Assembly (NCBI GenBank): GCA_015680905.1
Contig: CM027383.1
Location: forward strand, 40,360,501 to 40,424,500
DNA: 64,000 nt
DNA from: Coptis chinensis
Taxonomy: Eukaryota; Streptophyta; Magnoliopsida; Ranunculales; Ranunculaceae
Direction: 5' to 3'
Shown here one piece after another: positions 11,134-26,314 of the stretch. The notes beneath the pieces were generated by a model, which searched no databases, was not told where the DNA came from, and was given only the letters and a program-made list of their open reading frames with translations. Made by a program: the position numbers and the translations under genes. The stretch's first letter is position 1. Each line of letters opens with the position of its first letter.

Positions 11134-13579
11134 CTGAAAAAAGAAACCGCGATTCCAAGAAGTTCAGAACTACTTGTTTGCTTTTCCCACTACACTGAAT
11201 TGTATAAAATTTGAGGTGAGGTGATCGGAAAGTAACAACATGGTGTGCCTAAGAAATGGTGGGAAATATTAACAAAAGCTTCTGCACATGGATGGTGTAT
11301 CTAATTGCCAAGCCAGATTATTTCACTTTATATTTTCACAATGTTACTATACTACTCAATAATAATTTTCTACACCTGCAAAAGAAAGGCAACAATATTT
11401 GCATACCAAGACGTCAACTTCCAATTGAACTCTTTCCCAATTTTGCACATACATAATTGAAGAATATAGTCCAGAATCAAGTTTGCATACTAAAATTTCC
11501 AAGACACGCATTATATTATTTGCATAGAATGTATATGAATAAAATCACCATGCTCTAATACCATTTATCTTGTCCAAATGTGTAGTCATAAAAAAAATTA
11601 TACATATGTTATTCTCTTAGAGCGATACATTATTCAGACAATACAATAATGAAGTGTCATAGTCCATAGGTAAGAAGCAAAATAGTGGATTCTACCTAAA
11701 GAAGTCTAGGTAGGTAAGTCTCCCATCTTTTGGGTTTGAGGTGACATTGTATTATGGTGTACTGGTTATATTCTTTCGGTGTATGGTTCCTGCTGGCAAT
11801 TCATAGAATAGTGGATGTGAATGTGGTACATATATGCAAAACTTGGTTGCCTTCATAGTCATATTTGTATAAATAACTATTTAAGATTTCTTTACAGAAG
11901 AACAATTGGAGAGACTAATATTTGAGACGCAATGCAATTCAGAGTCATAAAATGAAGTTTGAAAAGAAGCATCTCAAGGCTTCCCAAACATAAAAAAATC
12001 AGCGTAGTTGGAACAGATCTTACCTTATGTCACTTGAGTATCAACAATGTCCAATTCAACTAACCATCTGCTGAGCATCTCTCACTGTGGTTCTGGTACA
12101 CGACTGACACAGTGGTTTCCAACTCCCTTTTCGATACCTTCCTCGGTAATATGGATCACACAACACACTTGTTTTATAGATTTAGTCATTCACTCAATTT
12201 CTTGACATGTGTTGTCTTCTTAACATAAGCAATACATATACATATATTTATAACAGTAACATATTATCAAACTGCAATGAACAATAAGTACTAAGTAACC
12301 TGCTGCAAGTTTTCCATAATGGGAACTTACCTATTAAATCAATATACCCACAATTCTACACAGCTTCAATTCCAATTAGCTTAATCAAAATGTAGTCATA
12401 AACTAAATTTTGTGATAATATTTCCCCTTTGCCCACTATTGTGGTTAGGTACTTGGGGATTTTTGACAACGCTCCTGAATGTAAGATGTTAAGGAAATGG
12501 ACTTCTGAATAGCAAATGGTGTTATGATATGCCCAACTTATTGAGTGATGTCTCGAGGAAGCTACTCACAATTAGACTTTTGGCATGTAGCAGAGATTTA
12601 AAAAGAAATCAACATCATAGGTTGTATTGTCAACATTAAATTGCCAATTCCACAAACAATGAGCAAGCAAATCTTTGGAGTAAAGGAAGTTGAAGTTAAC
12701 CATAACATACCTTTTTACGATGATCAAGTGGATACAATCCCTCAAAGAATCTTTAGGTGTTGAACTGCAAATCTCAGACCAAAAAAATTGATAGAAAGAC
12801 ACCGAGCCAAATTAATAAGTAAAAGTGAAAATTATAGCAAAAAATCACATAGCAAGAACCAAGAAACACTTTACGATGTGTATATAAGGTTATAAGCAAT
12901 GGAAGTATCAAAAGTGTTCAAAGTTCAAACTTCAACTCCGAACCATTTAGCAAAGCAATCCAATAGAGAAAACCTAAGTAAAAACAATATAAGATTCAAA
13001 AGCAACATATAAAATAAATGAGAAGTACAAATGTACAATTAAGCAATATAAGGTCCCTTTTCTTTTTATACCTTTCGGTGCAGGTTCAAATTGTTCTCTT
13101 CCTAGTCCCTAACTATTTGTTCTTTGCAACTTATTCTCAAAAAACTTATATATACAACTTCACTTAATCAATTTTAATAATAGATGACCAATTCAATGAA
13201 TAGAAAATAGTTCTTAAGAATCTAATAATCGTTGCTTACTTGAAGATCCAATTGATAAGCCATAAAAAGGAGCGAATAATTCCCCCTAATCCAATCAAAT
13301 TTGAAGTGATCGATCAAGCGACCCAAGATCCTGTGCAATCAATTTTTTCATAGTGGTACAAAAGCAGCATAGGCATTAGACAGTCTTTACAATTTGGATT
13401 TGGGGTCCAGATCACAGTCTCATGTGCTTCAATTTCATTGTTTTCTGAACAAAGTTCAGACACAGTGGCTCAGCACTGACGCTACTGCCCAAGTAGTCTG
13501 CCAAAACAACTTCATACCTTACCCTTATTCTAGCCTTAAACCCGATGCTACACACGTATTCATGTCCAGAAAATTGTAA
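11134..13579. other. AT-rich DNA, possible intron of the minus-strand gene
   Basis: No clear exon. On the minus strand around 12,150-12,025, a run reading TVRDAQQM and then, after a shift of frame, LVELDIVDTQVT lies just before a GTAAG donor-like site. It may be another degraded exon. Confidence 0.3.

Positions 13580-13620
<41 letters not shown>
13580..13620. repeat. (TA)n(TG)n compound microsatellite
   Basis: A short TA run passes directly into about sixteen TG repeats ending at 13,620. Confidence 0.95.
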
Positions 13621-13623
<3 letters not shown>

Positions 13624-16600
13624 AAAACCATTATGTGAGAATAAAGTAAAAACAGTGTATTAATTCATAAATACCCCCGAGATAATAGTATAACAAACAA
13701 TAAAACTTGTAGAACAATAATAACAATAATAGCTAATTCATATGATTGTTGGTAATTTTCCTAGTTATGTTTAACTTAACTTAACTCGGTGAGCTATGAG
13801 CTTATACTCGCAGTCTCATACAGAGTCACTCCCTCTCTTTGTTTGAAAGAACAAAGGGCGCTTTTCCAGGTTCCTTTTCTTCCATTACTGGAAGTACCTC
13901 AGAAGTACCTTAATTATATATATACCCTCTTTAACATCCATAGAAATATATTCTTCAAGAATGATTTTTCGTGTTCCTTTAAAAGTAAGGTTCTTTCCAT
14001 AACATTGCATCAACCATCATTCCAAGTATTAAGCACCCTTCTACTAAATATACATAGCAGTCATCAGTCTACAAAACGATTTAATTTAAAATATAACCAT
14101 TTCAGATGATGAAGTGGAGCAATGCAATTTACATCAAATGAACCTACATTTCTAACAATATTAAAAACATTTTTTGGATATTTGGATAACCAATCGATAG
14201 CGCAAATATATCATTGGATACGATTATTCTTTTATGTTTTCCAATAAAACAACAATGTATATCATGTCTCCTATTTTATCAAACATGTGAAGCACTAAAG
14301 AGAAGTGTTGATAGGCCTAAATGCGCAAAAAACACCAAAGCATAGAATATAGAAAGATTATTCAAATTGGTGCAACAACCTGGTGCCCATGGTAAATATA
14401 CTAAATGCACATGTAGAATAAATGTAGAACATGTTTTTTTTTCCAGATTTTAGTCTAAAGAGGGCGGCACTCAGCAAGGGGGTTCTTGCTTGGTCACAGA
14501 GGTTTGATTAAAGTGGGTTAGTTGTCTCTTTGATATGGACAGAAAGAAGAACATCCCAATTAACGATTAAATGAGATATTACATGAGAGTAGTGGGGCAA
14601 CCATTGTTCCTTCCTGGAGAATAGAAGAAAAAGGTCGAGCAAAGGGTTTTTGGTTTCGACTTTCTTTTGGTTCTAATTAATACCTGTCTTTGATTGCTTT
14701 CATAGTTAATTCAGAAAAACTAAGCAAATTTTCCCCTTCTCCAACCTAGTCCATTACTTCCCACCTGGAAAAATAAGAAATATGGTGAATCCAACGAAAA
14801 ATTTATCTTTGCTTAGAATTCAAATGTTCAATATTGAAAAAAATAAAAACCGATAGATGAATATTCTGTATGTATGATGAAAACCCAACTTGTAGTTAAC
14901 ACATATAAAGGGAGTGAAATAAATTACCTTAGACCTGCATATAAAGGTAGTGGAATAGCTTAATCTCAGACCTTAAAATTTGTAAGTGACAATAGCATCT
15001 ATAAACCCAATCAGCGGTGGTAGCATTCCTCAATAGTGCATACTCATGTAACCTTCCGCATGACAACCTTCCAGTTTCACTTAAAATCCTAATTCCTAAT
15101 CATTAAAAAACATGGCAAAAAAATCTTTAAAAAGAAAAAGATAGAGGCCAAATAAATGAAGGCTCCAAACCGCTAATAGGCTCAATATCTATTGAACTCC
15201 ATATTGGTTCACAGTTCTAACATGCTACATTTTCAAAGTGTGAGAAATTCAATATGTACAAAACAAAAGAAAAAAATTTGAAAAAGAAAAATCAAAGAAA
15301 TATATACATACCGATTATTTCTTCAACAATTGTGTTGGTCCTGAACAAACAGTGTAACACAAAAACAAATCCTCACTGCCACGTACATCCTTTATAATTG
15401 AATATGTATAAATGCAGCTTGAGATATGATAACCATGCATGAATATACTAAGGGAAAAAAGGAAATATATCTGGCTAGAGTTTGTTAACCATTATTTGAC
15501 CTTTTGTCCAGTGCTCATCAAGTCTTGTATACAAATTAAATATTAAGTTCCCCATATCCTTTGTAAGACCATTGTTGCACGTGTGATATGCCTTAGATAC
15601 TTCTAACTGCTTTCAAGCTCGAAATAAGAAAATTTTGCTTAATATTAGTTTAAGCAAATATTAGTTTCAGGGTACATATATTTGCCACTGTCCCCATCAA
15701 CACCAACCCAAATTACAGTATACCTTTTTACTGCTCCAATGTACTTCACTGTTTTTATCCTTCTTGGATCACCAAAGGCAAGAAGTCTTTGATTGTCAAT
15801 AATCGGATTCGGCAATCGGTTCTATCTTCTCTGAACTCATTTTTTCTCTATTACCTAAAATAATCGGATTATCATGTCTAAAGAATACTATATATTGCTT
15901 ACCCAATTTATTCTCCAAATAAGTATCTATATGAACCCTTAAAGAGTACCTATTTACCGTCCGCTAGAGCAACTAAGTCGCAACTTACACATTAACCCAT
16001 GGGAAAACACCAAAACTGGTATAACTTTACATACATATACCTCGCCATATTTGTATTAACTCCAAATGAAAAAATAAGCGTGTTATACACTTGTCTTGTT
16101 TATTCAAAGAAGCACGTGGCAATGCAAGTTCTGCACCCAACCCTTTTTCCTAAGCTTAACTATATATTTCAATTGTTGTTTTATCCCCACAATTTGAGCC
16201 ACCATTTCTAAGCTTTTCAAACAATCTTCAAGTTTATCATAGTGATGGTGGCAAAAACAACAACGCAACTGTTAAGGCACCCAATACTTACCAAAAGCCA
16301 GGAGGCCCTCAATATTGTATTATATATGTTATCCTCACTTGTACAAAGTCTTCTTGGTATGTAATTACAACTTACAATGAGAAGGTCTCACAGGTAGGCA
16401 TTTGGGTAAAAAAAAAAGAACCCATAAGCTTAAAAATGATAAAAAAAAAAAATGAACTACTCAACCAATTTAATGGGTATAGAGAAACTACTTGGGTATG
16501 GTCATTTTTCATGAAAAAACTAATTGAATGAGCAAAATAACTTAATAAGTTTGGGAAAAAATAAAACCGTGCATTGTAACAACTTGCTAACATGTTGTTA

Positions 16601-17554
16601 TTCAATAATTTTGTTGAACATAATGTAACCTAATTGCCATCATCATAATTCTTAGCCATCATCTAACCGTATCCACTAATTAGAGAAATCAACTATCCAC
16701 TGGATGGGATAAACCCCAATTATTTATTTAAAGCTAGTTGGCATCAAAACAGAGATCCCAAAACCAATGAGCAAAGAAAAAAAAAATATTGTAAGAGCAA
16801 GGAAGAACTCATCAAGTTTGTAAGAGGATGCAATAACTTACAATAATGAATCCGTATATATGTTGGTGTTAGCTTTTTGACTTCTCATAATTGAATAAAA
16901 AAAATATCTTTAGAGGTAATTTGGTGGGGTTCTTTACTGGAGTTGAATCCGATAAGTAAGGGGAGAAGAAGAAAATAAATCAATTCAAAACTTGAGAAAA
17001 TATAATAAAATACTTGATTAGCTACGGAGCGGACAACGGTATATCCAAGTGCAAAATATTCTCAAATCAATTCAAAACTTGAGAAAGATCTATCATTCTT
17101 TCTTCATTTCATTTAATAAAAGTCGAATAGAGCAATATCATAAGGAGCTGCTACTGTTGGCAAAAGCCCGAGAGAAAGAGAGTTGATAGGACCAAGTTTG
17201 AGACAACAATATTAATGTGATTAAAATTATCGTAAGGAGCAAGAAAAATGATAGAATTCCAATAAGATGACTTAAATATTGATGATTAAATTACTTGAAG
17301 GAGCAAGAAAAAGGAAAAACATTCTAATCAATAGATATCAGAAGACAAAAAATAGCATTGTTATCCAACGCCAATACTTTTGAAGCATCACAACCATGCC
17401 TTGCTTTGGCAGTCCTAAACCAAAAGCTTAATTTTTCAGTGCATGCAACATCTGCATACGCATTACTCAATTCACAGGATCCAAACAAAAGCATACAAAA
17501 TCTTATGAGGTACAAAAGCATACAATGAAAGTAGTTAAAGAGAGAAAGCAGTAC
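13621..17554. other. AT-rich DNA without supportable genes
   Basis: The longest open frame (13,789-14,109, plus) shows no domain and spans low-complexity sequence. I see no repeat with clear borders. Confidence 0.4.
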
Positions 17555-17632
17555 ATCAGTGCCGTTCCAGAGAAACTTTATGAGGTAATTGTACCCAGTG
17601 AGCTCGAACATAGAGCCAAAATCTTATTCACT
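17555..17632 (-). pseudogene. Putative internal exon with a nonsense codon
   Basis: The minus strand has an acceptor TTTTACAG, then 26 codons in phase 0, then a GTACTG donor. The peptide reads SE-stop-DFGSMFELTGYNYL and continues to a WNGTD end. The stop is TAA at 17,624-17,626, one C-to-T step from CAA (Gln). The phase matches the exon-like blocks at 19,584 and 20,598. I do not recognise the protein. If the assignment is right, the gene is broken here. Confidence 0.35.
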
Positions 17633-19441
17633 CTGTAAAATACATCTTCAGTAGTAAAATACCATATGACAAATTTAATCTTTGGCAAGCTCATTCTCTC
17701 TCAAGTAGTCAAGTCTCTTCTCTCTAAAAAATACCAAAACCCCTATCGCGAAACGTAGCTGACTTTTTTCTTTTTTTTTTTTATAGAGATAGAAATCTCC
17801 TCACTACTAATTCAACTCGTACATTACTATGACGGAAATTACTTCACTACTCCAAACTTTTACACTAATACTATGTATTATTGGTACTACACATGTTATA
17901 GTACATGTAAACTACAGGCAACTCAATGGGACCAACATAAGCAAAGTATCCCTTCAATCAGAAGCATTTGACTGATAAGTTCCTTCAATGTCTTGAAGAG
18001 CATTGACTTTGCAACAACAAAGCCGACAATATCGTTATGTTTTAAACTCTAAATGCGGTGAGCTCTTGTAGGTTTTTCAAGAAAAAACAAAAAGATATCT
18101 TAATTATGTTGCCCAAATTATAAACCTAAATGGTTATTATCATCCCCGTCGAGTTCAAACATTATTATCCACTTACCACTTTTTATTGGGAAAGCAATGT
18201 ATGTAGGGTTGAATTGTCAGTATGCAATATCAACTAATAACTTAGTTCAATGTCTTCACCATACAAATTATTGATTTTGTTTTCTACTTTTATTGTTGAT
18301 GCTAATATGATTTTGAGAAAGAAAAGGGCGTAGAGTTATTGTTGAATAAGATGGAGTGATCGTTAGGGAGGGCGAGAGAACAGCAAAAGGTTTTCACTTT
18401 TGTTTATTAATTTGAGGAGGGCATAGTAATTAAATAATAAAAAGAGAAACTAACAAATCTAGGGAGGTGTTTAGAATTTTAATAAGTGACTATCGTTTCC
18501 AAGAACATATAATTAGTAATAGTAGGATTTAATGGCCCTCTTTATTATTTGAAGCCAAAAGTTTTGATATGGTCAAGTTATTTTATTAGTAGATGGTGAA
18601 GAAAATCCTTCTTAGCATGACACCATACAAAGGAGAAATCCAGCTTGCATCTTTGTAGGTTAATAGAGTGGGACCTAATTTTATGAGCAATAGTTGTTCA
18701 TGGGCATACTTGATATTTGGCCAAAGACATTTGGGAGAAGATATGGAGTTATGTACTTATGTATACCTATCTAAATGGGATCCATTTCATATTTTCATTC
18801 CCATCAAATTCCAATTTAAAATTAAGCTCCACTCAAAATGCATCAAGCTTTACATGTTTGCCAGATCCCGTGATTAAGCATGTAGCAATCGATGGCTCTA
18901 GAGTTAATCCATACCCACTGTCAACCCACTGCAAAAGTTATATGTGCCTACTTAAAAATGGCAGTGTACAAAGTTCTTTGAGAAGTGGAGGAAAATAGAA
19001 GAAACCTTACCTAACAGTTATTATACCCTTAAAAATATGGTAGAGGACCTTAACAACAATGGAATAGCTACAAACCACATGAAGTGCCCACTGCTAGACC
19101 CCATAGCTTACAACTTTATGCACTTCTTTCGGGCATGCTATTCTTTACTTTTTACTAAGGTAATATAAAAAAGTCGTTGAATTATACCTAATGGAGATTG
19201 ATTACACGCTTGATCTGCGCTTATAACATGATACTTTTTTATACTGTAGTATGGACCCAATATTAGCCTATTTTATCGTTTCTCTGATGATTCTAGAAAA
19301 ATACCAGCTGGAGCAGCTAGATAGAAAAATTACAACTTTCTTACCAGTGAGACACCTCTTTTTATCCGAGTTTCATAAAGATCTTAGCCCTAACACGATA
19401 CTTTTTTATACCGTTAATGTGGTTAGGCTATAACTGGACCA
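17633..19441. other. AT-rich DNA, possible intron
   Basis: No supportable gene. A stretch near 18,400-18,560 (AACTAACAAATCTAGGGAGG) resembles 22,320-22,370 (AAAGTAACAAATTTAGGGAGG), so a dispersed AT-rich repeat may be present at both sites. Confidence 0.3.
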
Positions 19442-19559
19442 TGTGTCTTACCATCTACTTTATCATATGTGGCACAGAAGATACTTTAAGCTACAAATGG
19501 TGTGTCTTACCATCTACTTTATCATATGTGGCACAGAAGATACTTTAAGCTACAAATGG
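19442..19559. repeat. 59 bp perfect tandem duplication
   Basis: Two head-to-tail copies begin TGTGTCTTACCATCTACTTT at 19,442 and 19,501. They appear identical, so the duplication is recent. Confidence 0.95.
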
Positions 19560-19583
19560 AAGTATTTTAGAGTCACAGTTTAC

Positions 19584-19691
19584 CTGCATGTCAGAGCCAT
19601 AATTTGAAAATAGATCGATTGTAGAATCATAGAGACCAACTGATTCAAGTTGTTTTCTAGAGTTTAGTCTGTTGAGCACGCTTCTCACTTC
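19584..19691 (-). CDS. Putative internal exon of an unidentified gene
   Basis: The minus strand has acceptor ATTTATCAG, then exactly 36 open codons, then donor GTAAAC. The peptide includes EVRSVLNRLNSRKQLESVGL and ends in NYGSDMQ. It is charged and non-repetitive like a real protein and is in phase 0 at both ends. It follows naturally from the phase-0 exon at 20,598-20,645. I do not recognise the family, and no domain assignment is offered. Confidence 0.5.
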
Positions 19692-20597
19692 CTGATAAAT
19701 GATATTGGCTAAAAATTAGGTGTGTATCTCAATTAGTAAAAATAAAATAAGAAAGTCCAACTTAATAGACTAATTAAGAAGACAATGAGTGGCATATAAA
19801 TAATTTGGACCGAGAAAAATTAAAGTTAGAAAACCGCCATCCCAGAATTCTGTACACAAAAAAACCACTTTGTTACATAGTAATATAATATTATTTGGAG
19901 ACCAAAAACCAATTTTGGAGGTTTATAGAAATTGTTTAAAAATTCATTTGCACATATACACAGAAGGAATTAAAAACATTACTTATTAAGCCTGTAATGA
20001 GTTCTCATAAGATGGAAAAAAGAAAATCTATCATAAGCTTGACATAATGAGTTAGAAGAACAATAGTGCAGGACATAATGAGTTTGACTTGTCCAGTCAT
20101 CCCAACGAACCTGACATTCAATTATAAAGGGGCCAATAGACATAAATCTTAAGCGTGAATGAAATAACATAAGATAATAGAATCATATTATGAAGATCAA
20201 TTTATGTATCATAAAACAAAAGGTACTTAAGTAATAACAATATCTAATTAGTTGTCTACTTAACTTTTCTTCACCTGTATAGGCCAGAGTAGAAAACTTT
20301 ACGATCCTTGAGCAATATAATAATAACTCATAGTAATACCATGTTTAAGGATGGAGATTTGGGGTTTTGAAGGAGGGCCAGGGAGCCAGGTCGCAAGGGA
20401 TACTCTGTTAAACAAATTAACTATGAAAAAGATTTTGTAGGGGTTAATATTAGTTTCTCCATTCAAGAGATCTATTACTATTAGTATTTACTTTTCTATT
20501 GCTTCCAACTAAGTGCAAAAAATCATCATAATCTTAAAAGTGCGAGCTATATGATTTGATAAACATACAGACTAAATTAGAGTAGTATAATTCATAC

Positions 20598-20645
20598 CCC
20601 GATATTGTTGTGCTCCCATAGCTTATGAACACCATAATCCACTGC
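20598..20645 (-). CDS. Putative small internal exon of an unidentified gene
   Basis: A 48-base minus-strand block between acceptor TTTGTGCAG and donor GTATGAAT encodes AVDYGVHKLWEHNNIG in phase 0. Being in the same strand, phase and order as the 19,584-19,691 exon supports a common gene. No upstream exon is seen before the threonine synthase pseudogene at 21,284, so the gene is probably 5'-truncated or its start is diverged. Confidence 0.45.
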
Positions 20646-20669
20646 CTGCACAAACCAACCAACCAACAA

Positions 20670-20781
20670 AATAAACAAATTATTTAATTAATTAATCACT
20701 TCTAGTTCACACCATTTTTTTTTATAAGTGAATAAATAAACAAATTATTTAATTAATTAATCACTTCTAGTTCACACCATT
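20670..20781. repeat. 65 bp imperfect tandem duplication
   Basis: AATAAACAAATTATTTAATT begins both copies (20,670 and 20,735). Each ends in TCTAGTTCACACCATT, with a T-rich spacer between them. Confidence 0.9.
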
Positions 20782-21283
20782 ATTTACCAGAGTCCAAATT
20801 ATATCACTGATTTATTTTTAAAAAATATGGATAAGTATGTCATATTTTCAATATTTTCAATGTCAATCTCTGGAAATTTGCATGTTGTGTGAAATGTTTA
20901 CAATAATCCCATGAACTATCTCATTTTCTGGAACTAAGTCACTAACATAGACCCATTGTTCATGCTTTAATATGGATTTTGGGGTCATGATGCAACTCTT
21001 AAAAGGGAGTATGATTCTTAGGTCTTAACATTTTCTCTAAAGCAAGATAGGGACGGATATCAATATCTGATATGAATGAGACATAATTTGTCTTAGTATC
21101 ATTGAGGATCTAGTGAGAGCATGCGACCTACCAAAGGCGCAAAATTAAGGATTCCTTAACGCTATCCTGAACATACACTTTTTGATTATCTTTATGTAAG
21201 TAATATCCAATGGATTTATAAACACATTAAATGGATCGAATAAAGAGCGTACTTGTTCACCGGAGAAAGCGCCAGCAAGGATT

Positions 21284-22958
<1,675 letters not shown>

Positions 22959-23290
22959 TAGCACTTTATGACTGCCCTTGGAGCAAGCAATCCCTCTGCT
23001 TTTTGTGTGAAACAGTGAGTCCAGTTTCGGACAGTTAAGCTCATTTATTTGTTAGTATATCAATTAGTGGTTGTCTCATACCTTGAAATTTGATGAACAG
23101 GTTGTTGAAGTACCTAATGTCAGCTAGGAGGATATTGGGGGACTTGTCAATGTAAAAAGGGAACTTCAAGAGGTAACTTTGAACATAGTTGGTTTTGTTA
23201 TGTTTACTTATTCTGTTTTTCTTGTTCTATTTTTCTCTTCTCACTCTCTTTTTGCTTGTTTTGATGCTTGCATGTCCTCCATCCATGTAG

Positions 23291-23497
<207 letters not shown>

Positions 23498-23836
23498 TGA
23501 GAAATTTTTGACGAGGCTCGGGGATCCGCACCTTGTGTTCTTTTCTTCTACGAACTAGATTCCATTGCTACTCAGGTTATTCTGACTTCCTCTTCTATAA
23601 AGCATAGACATATCTATATGCAAAATTCCGACTAATCTAAAACTTCAAATTGCAACAGTTGATAAAAATTCTGAAAATTAGATGGTCCAGATGGTTTAAT
23701 GCTCAAAATATTTTGTAAAGAGATACTAGCAAAATTTATTGATTTGTAAAGTTTCTTATCATATAGGTTATTAAGTCATGTACCTTGTGTGTCTACCTTT
23801 TGATCGGTTCTTTGTTTGTCTGTTTGTTGCCTGTAG

Positions 23837-24187
<351 letters not shown>

Positions 24188-24527
24188 TAATTTACAAGAC
24201 TAAATTGCTGAATAGTTCATGTGAGGAATTCCTTGCATTATATAGTTAAGATTACTTACAATATGTACCGTATATGCAGCTTGCATATCATTCTAAATAT
24301 GGAAAATATAAACACATTCCTAAAGTACAATTATATACATAGATATGGCAATTGTTGTCAAGGCCATAATATATGCCAATCTCAATCTCAGTGACATATA
24401 TGGTAATACAAATATGGCAATCATTGAATCTCCGCAAATCTCCAGCCACAATATTTGGCAACCTCATTGACATCCTCCCTCAAATTGATGCTGGTCGATC
24501 AAAAAGCATCAATTTGCTAATAAGAAA

Positions 24528-25043
24528 CTAGTGTCGTTGTCGAGTCATCACCTTGGTAAACACATCAACGGTCTGAAGATCCGTTGTGATATGCAGAAGT
24601 GTGATAATGTGATCATCATAAGCATCACGTATAGAATGGCAATCCACTTCTATGTGCTTAGTGCGCTCATGGAACACAGGGTTTGCAGTAATTTGAATGG
24701 CACTAGTGTTGTCAGCATGAAGTGAAGTAGGCTCTAACTGTGGACAACCAAGCTCCGCTAGAAGGCCGCGAAGCCAAACAATTTCAGAATAGGCAGAAGA
24801 CATAGCACGATACTCAGATTCAGTGGAAGATTTAGACACACGACCCTGCTTCTTACTGCGCCAGGAAATGAGAGTCGGCCCAAGAAACATACACCAACCA
24901 GTAATCGAGCGACGAGTATCTGCACACCCATCCCAATCAGCATCACTATATCCCACCAAATCAAGGGGAGAATTGGCAGGAAAGAAGAGACCCCTATCAG
25001 GAGTACCCAATAAGTAACGAATAATGCGATGAACCGCAGCCAA
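24528..25043 (-). pseudogene. Copia RNase H
   Basis: A Ty1/copia RNase H domain: VGYSDADWDGCADTRRSITG, SWRSKKQ, SSTESEYRA, WLRGLLAELG, HADNTSAIQI and HIEVDCHSIRD. It ends with the usual DVFTKVMTR-type C-terminus. Three acidic catalytic positions (D of SDADW, E of STESEY, D of HADN) are present. It is separated by a stop from the preceding block at 25,053. Confidence 0.92.
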
Positions 25044-25052
25044 GTGTAGGTG

Positions 25053-26292
25053 CTATGGAGCGTGCATAAACTGGCAAACTTGCTGAACATCAAAAGAGAT
25101 ATCAGGTCGTGTAATAGTGAGATAATTCAAACTACCCACCAATTGGCGATACAAAGAAGGATCAGAAAGAAGATCACCCTCCTCTTTGCGATACTTCACA
25201 TTCACCTCCAAAGGAGTATCAACCGATCTACCATCCTGAAGACCAGCCAAGAGAATCAACTCCTCCATATACTTATGCTGATGCAAGTAAGTCCCTTTGG
25301 ACTTGAAAGCACCTCAAGACCTAAGAAATATTGTATCAGACCCAAATCCTTCATATGAAAAGACTCCTTAAGACGGTCTTGAAGATGAGATATCAATCCG
25401 TGAGTCGGTTCGGAATAACAATATCATCCACATAGACTAGAAGAATCCCAGTACCTGCCTTGGTTGCAGAGATGAAGAGAGACGAATCATACCGACTCTG
25501 AGTAAACGAGAAACCTAGAAGAGTGGAATGAAACTTGTCAAACCAGGCACGAAGAGCCTGTTTCAATCCATAAAGCGAACGCTTTAGCTTACAGACATTA
25601 GAAGAGGGCAAAGAAAAGAGACCCGCAAGGGGTGCCATATAAATCTCTTCCTTAAGGTCGCCATGCAAAAAAACATTCTTGACATCCATCTGCCGTAAAG
25701 GCCATCCCTTAGAGGCAGCTATGGCAAGAATTGTGCGAACTGTCGTTGTTTTGGCAACCAGGGCAAAGGTCTCCTCATAATTCACACCATATTTTTGACG
25801 ATTGCCAAGAGCCATCAACCGGGCCTTATATCGATCAAGTGATCCATCAGAGCGAAACTTAATAGAATAGACCCATTTACAGCCAATGGATTTGATTATA
25901 GTAGGACACGAAACAATATCCCAGGTGTGATTCTCCTGAAGAGCTTGAAGTTCCTCTTGCATAGCCTTCACCGAACATGGTTGGGTAACTGCTTCAGAAT
26001 AAGAATTAGGAACTGTAATATGAGATAAGGCTGCAGAGAAGCCATACCAATCAGGAGGACGAGTAATACGAGAGGATCGTCTAAGAGCATCAGAATCTAG
26101 AACGGGATCAAGGTCGTGAAGGGGCCGAGGGGCTGGAGGCTGTTCCGATCCAAGTAATGGGTCGGGAAGGGGCGTAGGGGCTGGAGGCCATCGTCTCTGA
26201 TAAACCAAACCTGGTTTAAAACGCTCGATAGACCGAGAGCCATCATCAAAACTAATGAGCGGGGCCAAGTCCAAGAATGCACAACATGTCAT
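25053..26292 (-). pseudogene. Copia reverse transcriptase
   Basis: The copia-type RT block begins near HTWDIVSCP and GCKWVYSIKF and continues through the RYKARLMALG, MDVKNVFLHGDL and LKRSLYGLKQ motifs to the catalytic LLVYVDDIVI. The frame stops shortly after YVDD. A frameshift leads to HMKDLG, QYFLGLEV and then the 25,053-25,286 frame with GSLNYLTITRPDI. The catalytic Asp pair is kept but the reading frame is broken at least twice. Confidence 0.92.
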
Positions 26293-26314
26293 CTTTTAGT
26301 AAAGTATCGAAGTC

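Noticed and set aside
13789..14109. A 106-codon plus-strand open frame
   Set aside because: No motif, no splice context, low-complexity AT-rich composition. Expected by chance in this DNA.
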